The notes: generated by a model from the sequence alone, not told the origin. DNA of 52,641 nt from an uncultured bacterium (GCA_905214905.1 CAJMNK010000005.1:1-52641); one strand, 5' to 3'. Shown: positions 32,059-41,995, numbered from the stretch's first letter. A program made the numbers and translations.

Positions 32059-33960
32059 ATGAGCTACCCACATCTGTTTTCTCCCATTAAGCTGGGCGAC
32101 ACGCTTGTGCAGAACCGTATCGTCGCAAACCCCATGAGCGAGCATTACGAGGATCGCTGCCGCGGTGGCGCCGGTGTCGTGATCTGCGGGCACACCATTG
32201 TGGAGCCCGGGCGCTCGTCGTGGATGAGCGCCGATGAGCCGTATGCATTCTCCAAGTACGAGCGCGAGTCCACGGTGGCCCGCGCCCGCATGGCGCGCGC
32301 GGGTGGTGCGGCGGCAAGTATCGAGCTTGCGCATGCGGGTCAGTATGCGCGCACCGTGGACTACGCCATGGGACCAGACGGCTTTGTGCGCGCCGATGGC
32401 ATCGAGGTGCGCGCCATGACGCCCGCCATGATGGAGCATACGGCCGCATGTTGGGTGCAGGCGTGCGTTGATGCGCGCCGCGCGGGCTTTGACATGGTGT
32501 TTTTGCACTTTGGGCACGGCTGGCTCATGGGGCAGTTTTTAAGCCCGCTGTTCAACCACCGCACGGATGGGTACGGCGGCTCCATCGAAAATCGCATGCG
32601 CTTTCCCTTGCAGGTGCTGAGCGCCTGCCGCGAGGCCGTGGGGCCGCGCTTCGCCATGGAGATGCGCATCTCGGCTGACGAGTGGATGCCGGGCGGCATA
32701 GAGCTTGACGACGTCATCGCGTTTTGCCGCGAGGCCCAGCGCTACGTGACAAGCATTCAGGTCTCCTGCGGGCTCGATATCGAGCACGAGGCCAACGTGC
32801 ACACTTCGGCAACTAACCTCGACCCGCATCTGCTCAACCTGGAGCTCGCCCGTGCCGTCAAGGCGGCAGTCGATGTCCCCGTGACGCTCGTGGGCTCCGT
32901 CGAGACGCCCGAGGAGGCGGAGCGCGCCATCGCCGAGGGCGCCTGCGACATGGTGGCGCTCGCGCGCGCCCTGGCCGCCGACCCCCTGTGGCCCGCCAAG
33001 GCACGCGACGACCGTGCCGAGGATATCGTGCCGTGCCTGCGCTGTCTGCAGTGCTACCACATTTCGACGGACCGCTGGAACGTGGGCTGCAGCGTGAACC
33101 CGCGCTTTGCCAACGAGGATTTTGTTCCGCGCACGGTGGAGCCCGCGGAGGTTTCGAAGCGCGTACTCGTGGTGGGTGCCGGCCCTGCCGGCTGCATGGC
33201 GGCGATCACAGCCTGCGCGCGCGGTCACAAGGTGGTGCTCGCGGAGCGCGCCGATCGCGTGGGCGGCAATGTGAGGCTTATCGCCCAGGAATCCCACAAG
33301 GAGGATATCGCTCGCTACTTGCACTATCTCGAGCACAAGATTGCCGGGCTCGAGCGCGCGGGTGAGCTTGACGTGCGCTTTGGGTGCGAGGTGGACCGTG
33401 TCTTTGTGGAGGAGATGGCGCCCGATGCGCTCATCGTCGCCGTGGGCGCCGAGTCGTTTGTGCCTTCCGTTCCGGGTGTCGATGCGCCCGTCGTTATGGG
33501 GTTTGCCCAGGCTATCGAGCATGTGGAGGACCTCGGCTCGCGCGTGGTGGTCGTCGGCGGCGGCACGATCGGTGCCGAGCTGGCGCTCGAGCTTGCCGAG
33601 CAAGGGCACGAGGTCAAGGTGGTCGAGATGGGGTCTGCGCTCGCGGCGCAGGGCAACTCACTCTTTAGGATTGCGCTCCGCCAGATGTTTGACAGGCAGG
33701 GCAAGGCCATCGAGGTGCTGCTCAACACTTCTTGCACCTCGATCGGCGATGAGGGCGTGTGCGTGAGCGGGCCCGATGGGGCCGAGTGCGTGCTCGCCTG
33801 CGACAACGTGGTGATCGCTGCGGGCGTGCGGCCGCGCACCGCGCTTGCCGAGGGCCTTGCGGGCGTGGTGCCCCAAACGTATCTTGTGGGTGACTGCCGC
33901 CGGGCGCGCGTCATCAAGGATGCCGTGTTTGAAGGCTACTCTGCGGCGGCATCCATCTAG
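32059..33960 (+). CDS. NADH:flavin oxidoreductase / ene-reductase, 2,4-dienoyl-CoA reductase-like (FMN, 4Fe-4S, FAD)
   Basis: A 633-residue fusion typical of gut ene-reductases. Residues 1-310 form an Old Yellow Enzyme TIM barrel (HGWLMGQFLSPLFNHRTDGYGGSIENRMRF; IELAHAGQYA). C326-x2-C329-x2-C332-x11-C344 binds a 4Fe-4S cluster, one residue shorter than the C-x2-C-x3-C of E. coli FadH. Residues 370-633 form an FAD/NAD(P)H domain with VLVVGAGPAGCMAA and VVVVGGGTIGAELA. Such enzymes reduce activated C=C bonds, including flavonoid, isoflavone, bile-acid and cinnamate substrates in relatives. The ATG directly follows the rhamnosidase stop, so the two are made together. A fatty-acid role is unlikely in this operon. 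Actual substrate is unknown. Confidence 0.88.
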   Translation: MSYPHLFSPIKLGDTLVQNRIVANPMSEHYEDRCRGGAGVVICGHTIVEPGRSSWMSADEPYAFSKYERESTVARARMARAGGAAASIELAHAGQYARTVDYAMGPDGFVRADGIEVRAMTPAMMEHTAACWVQACVDARRAGFDMVFLHFGHGWLMGQFLSPLFNHRTDGYGGSIENRMRFPLQVLSACREAVGPRFAMEMRISADEWMPGGIELDDVIAFCREAQRYVTSIQVSCGLDIEHEANVHTSATNLDPHLLNLELARAVKAAVDVPVTLVGSVETPEEAERAIAEGACDMVALARALAADPLWPAKARDDRAEDIVPCLRCLQCYHISTDRWNVGCSVNPRFANEDFVPRTVEPAEVSKRVLVVGAGPAGCMAAITACARGHKVVLAERADRVGGNVRLIAQESHKEDIARYLHYLEHKIAGLERAGELDVRFGCEVDRVFVEEMAPDALIVAVGAESFVPSVPGVDAPVVMGFAQAIEHVEDLGSRVVVVGGGTIGAELALELAEQGHEVKVVEMGSALAAQGNSLFRIALRQMFDRQGKAIEVLLNTSCTSIGDEGVCVSGPDGAECVLACDNVVIAAGVRPRTALAEGLAGVVPQTYLVGDCRRARVIKDAVFEGYSAAASI

Positions 33961-34005
33961 CACATGTGCTAGGTTGTACAGTGGGTCAGAAAGGAAGGAT
34001 AGGCG

Positions 34006-34833
34006 ATGTGGATCCTCAAGAAGATCAACAACAACTGCGCGCTTGCCCGCGATGACGACGGGCAGGACCTTGTTGTCTTTGGCAAGGGCATCGCCTACCG
34101 CAGGCCCCCTTATGAGCTTAAGGACCTTTCGATCGTCGAGCGCACGTTCTACGGCGTGGGCGGGGCGTCGGTTGCCGCGCTCAAGGATATTCCGTCCGAT
34201 GTGCTGCTGCTTGCGGCCGATATCGTCGATTACGCGAGCGCCAAGCTCGACACGGAGTTCAACCCCAACGCGCCCGTGACGCTCGCCGACCATATCAATT
34301 TTGCCTGCCAGCGCGTGAGCCAGGGCGTGGTGATCGAGACGCCGCTTTCGTTTGACGTGATGCGTCTGTATCCGCGCGAGGTCGCCGTCGCCCGCCGTGC
34401 GCTCACGCTCGCAAAGAGCCGCCTGGGGGTTGCGCTTCCCGAGGCCGAGGTCACCAACATTGCTCTGCACCTGATCGACGGCGAGTCCGAGCAGAGCAAC
34501 ATGGAGGCTACGATCGAGGCGACGCGCGTGCTTGAGGACCTGACAGAGATCGTGGTGCGGCACATCGGAGCTCTCGATACCTCGTCTTTTACCTATGCGC
34601 GCTTTGCGATGCATGTGAGATTTTTGCTCGACCGTATCAAGCTGGGGGAGGACGCGGATGCCGGCTTTGGAACGATGCTTCCCGTTATGAAGGAGACGTA
34701 TCCGGAGTCGTATGCCTGTACGGCAGATATTCTCGCCTACTTTATTTCCGAGCACGGCTGGGAATGCAGCGAGAACGAGACGCTCTACCTGCTGATGCAT
34801 GTTCAGCGACTTAAGGCGAGTATCGAAGGATAA
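34006..34833 (+). CDS. BglG/LicT-family transcriptional antiterminator of the rhamnoside operon
   Basis: A 275-residue antiterminator with a CAT RNA-binding domain (MWILKKINNNCALARDDDGQDLVVFGKGIAY) and two PRDs. All four usual phospho-histidine positions are seen: LADHINFACQR and IALHLIDG (PRD1), FAMHVRFLLDR and LLMHVQRLK (PRD2). It is the last gene of the PTS-rhamnosidase-reductase operon (45 bp after the reductase, GAAAGGAAGG before the ATG) and is the natural partner of the RAT at 27875-27903. The operon would then be self-reinforcing when its PTS substrate draws phosphate from the PRDs. The 138-bp gap downstream has a GC-rich inverted repeat but no clear terminator. Confidence 0.93.
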   Translation: MWILKKINNNCALARDDDGQDLVVFGKGIAYRRPPYELKDLSIVERTFYGVGGASVAALKDIPSDVLLLAADIVDYASAKLDTEFNPNAPVTLADHINFACQRVSQGVVIETPLSFDVMRLYPREVAVARRALTLAKSRLGVALPEAEVTNIALHLIDGESEQSNMEATIEATRVLEDLTEIVVRHIGALDTSSFTYARFAMHVRFLLDRIKLGEDADAGFGTMLPVMKETYPESYACTADILAYFISEHGWECSENETLYLLMHVQRLKASIEG

Positions 34834-34971
34834 GGTCGTTTTATTTGGATGGGCCCCTCCCGGAAGGGACCCGGAGGGTGGCTAGGGTGGAATAAAAGGG
34901 GCTTTTTTGCTTTAAACGATCGAGGGTGCAGCCTTGGCAAGGGGTCGGCGGAGGGCTTTGGGCGCTATGAG

Positions 34972-36177
34972 TTACTCCAGGAGCCAGTCGATCACGTTGC
35001 GCTTGCGGACTCCTTCGTAGTTCGCGTCCGCAAACAGCGTGTCGAGCGTAAGAAGCGTCTTGGGGTAGTTGTCTCGGACTTTCTTAAAGGGGGCCAACTC
35101 TCGATTGAGGGTAGTTTCGTCGAGTGTTGTGGCTGAAACCTGAAAATAGGCTGTCTCGTCTGACTTTAGGGCAACAAAATCGATTTCCCCGCCGTCGATA
35201 TCGCCCACGTAGACGTCGTATCCACGGCGTAGGAGCTCGAGATAAACAACATTTTCGAGGATATGACCGATATCGCTGCTTTGGGTTTTGACGAGAGCGC
35301 CTCTAAGTCCAAGGTCAACGGCGTAGTATTTGCCGTTTGTTGAAAGAAGCTGCCGACCGCGCACGTTATAGCGCGGAGCAAAGTACAGCACAAGGCTGTC
35401 TGTTAAGCCTTTGAGGTATTTGGCTACGGTTTTCTGGTCGGTTTTGTTGCCGTTGGACGAGAGCGTGTCGGAGATTTTTTTAATCGAGATCCGGTTTCCA
35501 ATGCTATGGAGTAGGAACTTGGTGATATCGCGCAGGGTCGGGACGTCCGAGACCTTCAGGCGTTCGATAACGTCGCGTATGACGATGGTATCGTAGAGGC
35601 TCATAAGATAATCGCGCGCCTGGGGTCCCTGAATACCCGTCTCGGCGATAAAGGGAAAAGAGCCCCGGGTGATGTACTCGTCAAACAACTGCGCGGGAGC
35701 CTTTCCGTCATTGGTTTTTGCCGAGCAAAACTCTTTAAAGGATAGGGGCAGCATCTTGAGCTCTACGTAGCGGCCGGAGAGTAAAGTTGCCAGCTCGCTC
35801 GAGAGCAGATAAGCGTTGGAACCGGTTATGTAGAGGTCGACATTGTCCTTGATAAAAAGACTGTCGACGGCTTTTTCGAAATGCTCGACGTGCTGTATCT
35901 CGTCCAGAAAAACGTAGTTCATCTTATCGGGGACGAGTCTGGCGGAAATGTAGTCGTAGAGTGCTCTATACGACGTAAGCGACTCGAACTCCAGGTCTTC
36001 AAAGTTGAGGGATATAACCTGGTCGCCTGTGATTCCATGATCGCGCAGGTAGCTACGGTAGATTTCGAATAGCTTTGATTTGCCGGACCTTCGCACGCCC
36101 GAAACGACCTTGATGACGTGTGAGTCTTTCCACGAAATGAGCCAGTCGAGGTACTGTTTGCGATCAATCAGATTCAT
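34972..36177 (-). CDS. AAA_14/DUF4143 ATPase
   Basis: A 401-residue predicted ATPase of the broadly spread archaeal/bacterial AAA_14 plus DUF4143 family. Walker A GVRRSGKSK lies at about residues 27-35 and Walker B NYVFLDEIQH near 88-97; sensor-like ITGSNAYLLSSELATLLSGRY follows. The C-terminal DUF4143 part (from about 200) ends with GGEIDFVALKSDETAYFQVS, which recalls a degenerate PD-(D/E)XK nuclease fold. Its base use is noticeably more AT-rich than that of its neighbours, and it splits the rhamnoside operon from the LacI-type gene, suggesting later insertion. AAAGGGG precedes the ATG. The biological role of this family is unclear. Confidence 0.87.
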   Translation of the reverse strand: MNLIDRKQYLDWLISWKDSHVIKVVSGVRRSGKSKLFEIYRSYLRDHGITGDQVISLNFEDLEFESLTSYRALYDYISARLVPDKMNYVFLDEIQHVEHFEKAVDSLFIKDNVDLYITGSNAYLLSSELATLLSGRYVELKMLPLSFKEFCSAKTNDGKAPAQLFDEYITRGSFPFIAETGIQGPQARDYLMSLYDTIVIRDVIERLKVSDVPTLRDITKFLLHSIGNRISIKKISDTLSSNGNKTDQKTVAKYLKGLTDSLVLYFAPRYNVRGRQLLSTNGKYYAVDLGLRGALVKTQSSDIGHILENVVYLELLRRGYDVYVGDIDGGEIDFVALKSDETAYFQVSATTLDETTLNRELAPFKKVRDNYPKTLLTLDTLFADANYEGVRKRNVIDWLLE

Positions 36178-36349
36178 GAAACCCCTTTCTTGGCGAGAAA
36201 AAACTGGAGCAAAATCAATACTTATAGGAAATATCTAAAAATATGGAATTGAGTCTATTTTAACAAAAAAGCTAATGAAAAATGGATTACATTCCATAAA
36301 TAACCGTAGCCGCAGGTCCGGCTAAATGGGGAAGGCCCGTGGGGCCAGC

Positions 36350-36390
36350 AAAAACGCCGCAGCGGGACTGTTCCCGTTGCGGCGTTTTTT
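36350..36390. terminator. Bidirectional intrinsic terminator after the LacI-type gene
   Basis: AAAAACGCCGCAGCGGGA pairs with TCCCGTTGCGGCGTTTTT with a G-T pair and a 3-base loop. Runs of A and T on both ends suit termination in both directions. The 36178-36349 region beyond is AT-rich promoter sequence for the leftward AAA ATPase gene. Confidence 0.88.
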
Positions 36391-36391
36391 G

Positions 36392-37525
36392 TTACAGGTA
36401 GGCGCCCAGGTTGATGTCGGTTATTGGGGCCGCGGATGGGCCCGTCGGGTGCTGCTCGGCCTTTTGGGTGCTCACACGTTCGAGCAAGAAGGGGCGCACG
36501 AGCTCCTGACGGTTAATGTCCTCGGTGGCCGTGGCCGTGGTGAAGGTACGCGCGGCGGAGCCGATGCGGACTCGTTTGGTCTTGGCGGCAGGTTTATCCT
36601 CGATTTGCTCCATGAGCAATTGAACGCCCTTGCGGCCAATTTCGTAGCCCGGCGGCGCCACGGTGGTAAGGGGAACCGACCCGCTCCATGCTAGGGGGTT
36701 GCCGTCGCAGCCGGCCACGCGGACCTGCTCGGGGACGGAGATGCCTTTGTCGACCAGCGCCGAGATAACGCCCGAGGCTAATACGTCGGTCAGACCGATG
36801 ACAAAATCGGGGCGCTCGTCAGCAGGGCGCTCGGCAATCTGGGCACCGATACTGTAGCCGTCGGCTGCGGTATTCCATTCGCCGGCGTCGATGACCTCAA
36901 TTTTGATATCGGGATGCAGGGCAAGTGCCTTGTGGATGCCAAGGACGCGCAGAGTGAGCTGCATGAATGCTGCTCGACCCACAACGACAATATGGCGTGC
37001 GCCGCGGGCGATGGCGAGCTCGGCGATAATGCGCCCCTGTGCCTCGTTGTCGGCGGCCACGTAGTAACCGGGTTCTGAACAATGGACGTCCAGATGGACA
37101 ATCGGCACGGGCATTTTAGTCATGGCCGGGTGCCAGTCGGGGGATGCCATGGGCTGAACCATGACGCCGGACATCTGCGTGCCCATAAAGTAGCGCAGGT
37201 AATGATCCTCGAGAATATCGTCGTTATCGGCATTGGCGATGAGCAGATCGTAGCCGTGCTTGCGGGCCTCGTTGTGGGCGCCGCTGGCGATTTGGAGCGA
37301 AAAGCCGTGATCGAGACGGGGGAGCACCAGGCCAAAGGACTTGGTGGCGCCGCCCGCGAGCTGACGAGCGCTTTGGTTGGGCAGGTAGCCCAAGCGATTG
37401 ATGGTCTCGTTGATGAGCTTGAGGGTCTCGGGGCGCAGCTTTTCGGGGTGGTTGAGCGCGTTGGAAACCGTGCCCAGCGAAACCCCGGCCTCGCGCGCGA
37501 CGTCGCTGATTTTTACCTTTGCCAT
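36392..37525 (-). CDS. LacI-family transcriptional regulator, probable repressor of the rhamnose/rhamnoside genes
   Basis: A 377-residue regulator. The HTH is VKISDVAREAGVSLGTVSNALNHPEKLRPETLKLI (4-38) with hinge YLPNQSARQLAGG. The periplasmic-binding-protein-like sensor covers about 60-335, followed by a tail of some 40 residues. The ATG at 37525 has AAAGGGG upstream; longer reading beyond it is antisense to glmS. TTGATGCGTTTCAA 10-25 bases upstream of its start resembles the operators before rhaB and PTS 2, suggesting autoregulation and control of both operons. A decayed relative lies at 17453-17690. Its effector is presumably a rhamnose-derived sugar, which is inference from location. Confidence 0.93.
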   Translation of the reverse strand: MAKVKISDVAREAGVSLGTVSNALNHPEKLRPETLKLINETINRLGYLPNQSARQLAGGATKSFGLVLPRLDHGFSLQIASGAHNEARKHGYDLLIANADNDDILEDHYLRYFMGTQMSGVMVQPMASPDWHPAMTKMPVPIVHLDVHCSEPGYYVAADNEAQGRIIAELAIARGARHIVVVGRAAFMQLTLRVLGIHKALALHPDIKIEVIDAGEWNTAADGYSIGAQIAERPADERPDFVIGLTDVLASGVISALVDKGISVPEQVRVAGCDGNPLAWSGSVPLTTVAPPGYEIGRKGVQLLMEQIEDKPAAKTKRVRIGSAARTFTTATATEDINRQELVRPFLLERVSTQKAEQHPTGPSAAPITDINLGAYL

Positions 37526-37535
37526 AGCGGCCCCT

Positions 37536-37549
37536 TTGATGCGTTTCAA
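37536..37549. promoter_or_regulatory. LacI-type operator, candidate autoregulatory site
   Basis: TTGATGCGTTTCAA is a near palindrome, one position off, matching the TTGAARCGNTTCAA pattern. It lies between the regulator's start codon and hairpin repeat copy D. Confidence 0.55.
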
Positions 37550-37574
37550 GTACAAGGCAGATTGTAGCATCCCA

Positions 37575-37627
37575 AACCTACCAAAAAGGGACAGGTTTAT
37601 TTTGGCAGGTTTTATCTGGGGAAACGC
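37575..37627 (-). repeat. Dispersed hairpin repeat, copy D
   Basis: Inverted relative to copies A-C and E. Read on the minus strand: GCGTTTCCCCAGATAAAACC, AACCTGCCAAAA, TAAACCTGTCCC, TTTTTGGTAGGTT. It lies in the promoter region of the LacI-type gene. Confidence 0.85.
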
Positions 37628-37640
37628 CGTTGCCAGCGCG

Positions 37641-37675
37641 ACCACCACAAAGGGGACAGGCACCTTTGTGGTGGT
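37641..37675. repeat. Hairpin element of the GTCC-loop family (copy F)
   Basis: ACCACCACAAAGG (37641-37653) pairs perfectly with CCTTTGTGGTGGT (37663-37675) around GGACAGGCA. The stem differs completely from copy D 14 bases away, yet the loop keeps the GGACAGG core (CCTGTCC on the other strand). Confidence 0.75.
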
Positions 37676-37702
37676 TTGGAACGGCTGAACGTGTGTGCAT
37701 CG

Positions 37703-37763
37703 GGTGGTATCTAAGTTGAGATACCACTTCTGGTATATCAGCTTGCGCCTGCGTGAGTACAAT
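37703..37763 (+). promoter_or_regulatory. Inverted-repeat operator region and promoter of glmS
   Basis: Three half-sites follow one another: GTGGTATC, GATACCAC and TGGTATATC. The first two form GTGGTATC-8-GATACCAC; the last two form ATACCA-4-TGGTAT. TACAAT at 37758-37763 may be the -10. The TGGTAT half-site resembles those bound by NagR/DasR-type GntR regulators of amino-sugar genes. Confidence 0.5.
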
Positions 37764-37837
37764 ACTCGAACGTTATACGTCTCAGCGCCCCCTGTGCGTG
37801 GACGTTTTGCAGTCACGCGGACGAAGGGATTTATCCT

Positions 37838-39685
<1,848 letters not shown>

Positions 39686-39709
39686 TCGAGTTCCGTCGTT
39701 CTAACAACT

Positions 39710-39744
39710 AAGGCCCGGCTCCGCATCAAGACGGAGCCGGGCCT
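39710..39744 (+). terminator. Intrinsic terminator after glmS
   Basis: AAGGCCCGGCTCCG pairs perfectly with CGGAGCCGGGCCTT (14 bp) around an 8-base loop, followed by GTTGC. Confidence 0.85.
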
Positions 39745-39748
39745 TGTT

Positions 39749-39801
39749 GCATTTGCCCAGATAAAACCTGCCAAAATAAACCTGTCCCTTTTTGGCAGGT
39801 T
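39749..39801 (+). repeat. Dispersed hairpin repeat, copy E
   Basis: GCATTTGCCCAGATAAAACC, AACCTGCCAAAA, TAAACCTGTCCC, TTTTTGGCAGGTT. It follows the glmS terminator directly and its right arm reaches the stop codon of the convergent GntR gene. Confidence 0.85.
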
Positions 39802-40531
39802 AGCGGAGCTTGCTGGTCTCGAAGTACTCGGGGAACTGGTCCAGAACTTCGGTTTGGTTGCGGAACATCATGTGTAGGTGCTTGCTGACCAAAAAGCTCG
39901 CTTCGATGGGGTCGCGACCGGCGATAGCGCGGCGAATCTGCTTGTGCTCGTTCACGATGTCCTGATTGTCGAGAACCTGCGTGGCGGCGCGCAGCCAGCG
40001 GAAGCGCTCCAGGTCGGCATTGGTCTCTTCGAGCCACGACCACACGGTGCTGCGACATGCGATGCTAAAAATCATGTGATGCATGAGGTTGTCGCTCAAA
40101 AAGAAGCCGATGCGATCCTCTTCGGCCATGGCCTTTTCCTGCAGCACGATGGCGCGGTCGAGCTGCTCGATGCCGGTCGACGTGGCGCGCGCACAGCACT
40201 CCACAATCACCTGCTTTTCCAGATGCTCGCGGATGTAACAGGCACTCTCGGCAAGGGTGAGGTTGATGGGTGAGACGTAGGTGCCGCTCTGGGGCACGGT
40301 GCGCACCAGGCCTTCCTGCGCCAAGCGAACCAAAGCCTCGCGCACGGGCGTGCGACCCATATCCAGGTCGTCGCAAAGTTGCTTGACGCCCAGCTTTTCG
40401 CCCGGCTTGTAGTCCAGGTAGACGATTTTGCGTCGAATGGTGTGGTAGGACTGGTCCTGTAGGCTCGTTTCCTGCTCGCCGACGTGCATCGATTCTTCCA
40501 TAGCGCCTCGCAACTGTTCTATCAAACTCAT
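39800..40531 (-). CDS. GntR-family transcriptional regulator (FCD/FadR subfamily)
   Basis: A 243-residue DNA-binding regulator. The winged HTH covers about residues 25-90 (SYHTIRRKIVYLDYKPGEKLGVKQLCDDLDMGRTPVREALVRLAQEGLV, shortened here in two overlapping halves of the motif) and the all-helical FCD ligand domain the rest, with the metal-binding HHMIFSIAC and KHLHMMF histidines. It is divergent from the YeiH-family transporter gene 164 bp away and is a candidate regulator of it. The ATG at 40531 has a poor ribosome-binding site; a second ATG at 40501 has GAGG close upstream and would drop ten residues. Ligand unknown; this subfamily usually senses carboxylates. Confidence 0.9.
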   Translation of the reverse strand: MSLIEQLRGAMEESMHVGEQETSLQDQSYHTIRRKIVYLDYKPGEKLGVKQLCDDLDMGRTPVREALVRLAQEGLVRTVPQSGTYVSPINLTLAESACYIREHLEKQVIVECCARATSTGIEQLDRAIVLQEKAMAEEDRIGFFLSDNLMHHMIFSIACRSTVWSWLEETNADLERFRWLRAATQVLDNQDIVNEHKQIRRAIAGRDPIEASFLVSKHLHMMFRNQTEVLDQFPEYFETSKLR

Positions 40532-40694
40532 GTGTCAGTTGTTAATTATGCCGCGAATCAGCTTTCCGCGGTGGGTAATTCGGCTGTTGCCCAAGAACTA
40601 TTGCGGCATCTTAGTCTTTGTTTACGCAAGGCTGCGCTCAATGTTGCCGTATCATAAGCCGTCGCAAACGTGAAAGAGAAAGAAGGAATCCCAT

Positions 40695-41729
40695 ATGCAA
40701 CTGGCGAATATCGTACGCGAGCGCTGGAAGGGCGTCTTGTTCTGCCTGATCATCGCTATCCCCGCAACGCTGCTCGGCAAACAGATTGAGGTGGTCGGTG
40801 GGCCGGTATTCGCCATCCTCTTCGGCATGGTTCTGGCGATCGTCTTTCCCAAGAATCATCGCGAACAGCTCGCCGCCGGCGTCACCTATACGTCCAAAAA
40901 AGTCTTGCAGTACGCGGTTATCCTGCTTGGCTTTGGCATGAACCTCTCCCAGATTCTGTCCAAGGGCGCCCAGTCGCTGCCGATTATCGTGGCGACAATC
41001 TCGACCTCGCTTGTCATCGCCTTTGTGCTCTGCCGCGTTATGAACGTGCCGGGTAAGATCGCGACGCTTGTGGGTGTGGGTTCGTCGATTTGCGGCGGTT
41101 CTGCTATCGCTGCGACAGCGCCCGTCATCGATGCCGACGATCGCGAGATTGCCCAGGCTATTTCGGTCATCTTCCTGTTTAACGTTATCGCGGCGCTCGT
41201 GTTTCCGACGCTCGGTGGTATGCTCGGGCTGACCAACGAGGGCTTTGGCCTGTTTGCCGGCACCGCCATCAACGACACCTCGTCCGTAACGGCTGCGGCG
41301 AGCGCTTGGGACAGCATGCATCCCGGCGCCAATGTGCTCGAGAGCGCCACGGTGGTCAAGCTCACCAGGACACTGGCCATTATTCCCATCACGTTGGTCC
41401 TCGCATGCTGGCAGATGCATCTGGCGCGCAAGGCCGGCGGCGACGCCAAAAGCACGTTCTCGCTTAAACGCGCGTTTCCCATGTTTGTGCTGTTCTTTGT
41501 GCTGGCGAGCGTAATCACCACGGTGCTTCAGCTTCCCGTGTCCATCACGGCGCCCATCAAGGAGCTTTCGAAGTTCTTTATCGTGATGGCCATGGCGGCT
41601 ATTGGCTTTAATACCGATATCGTCGAGCTGGTCAAAAAGGGCGGCAAGCCCATCGCGCTGGGCTTTTGCTGTTGGATTGGCATTGCGTGCATGAGCTTGG
41701 GAATGCAGCACGTGCTGGGAATCTGGTAG
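40695..41729 (+). CDS. YeiH-family putative sulfate exporter-like membrane protein
   Basis: A 344-residue integral membrane protein of the YeiH/UPF0324 family, with about ten hydrophobic segments from residue 13 to the C-terminus. Signature segments seen are GPVFAILFGMVLA, LLGFGMNLSQIL, VGVGSSICGGSAIAATAPVI, FAGTAINDTSSVTAAASAW and KLTRTLAIIPITLVLA. AGAAAGAAGGAATC precedes the ATG. Family members are often annotated as sulfate exporters, but direct evidence for most is lacking. It is divergent from a GntR regulator and 266 bp upstream of a Fis-type HTH protein, either of which may regulate it. Confidence 0.9.
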   Translation: MQLANIVRERWKGVLFCLIIAIPATLLGKQIEVVGGPVFAILFGMVLAIVFPKNHREQLAAGVTYTSKKVLQYAVILLGFGMNLSQILSKGAQSLPIIVATISTSLVIAFVLCRVMNVPGKIATLVGVGSSICGGSAIAATAPVIDADDREIAQAISVIFLFNVIAALVFPTLGGMLGLTNEGFGLFAGTAINDTSSVTAAASAWDSMHPGANVLESATVVKLTRTLAIIPITLVLACWQMHLARKAGGDAKSTFSLKRAFPMFVLFFVLASVITTVLQLPVSITAPIKELSKFFIVMAMAAIGFNTDIVELVKKGGKPIALGFCCWIGIACMSLGMQHVLGIW

Positions 41730-41995
41730 AGAAGTAGCCAGTTTGCGTGTTGGCTGCTGGTGAGCGCATTCTCACGGTGGAGCGATAGGAGCTCTTGCGG
41801 GTATGGCTTGTCCGCAGGTTTATAGGTCCCGAAGAGCTCTTATCGCCCCGCCAGGATGGCGATGCGGGGCAACACCTATACTCGCAGGACGGCGCTCTCT
41901 GCCCTATAGTGTTTGGTGAGCAATATCGTTCAATTTTGAAACACTCGGTCGTACGACCGTCGGCGGCTGCACGTCGTCACGGACAGGGGCAAATC

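Noticed and set aside
32059..33960. Fatty-acid 2,4-dienoyl-CoA reductase (fadH) as a specific gene name
   Set aside because: Cysteine spacing differs from FadH and the operon concerns sugar or glycoside use, with no beta-oxidation genes nearby.
37526..37837. glmS ribozyme upstream of glmS
   Set aside because: I could not find the conserved pseudoknotted core; the region is taken up by hairpin repeats and operator-like sequences.
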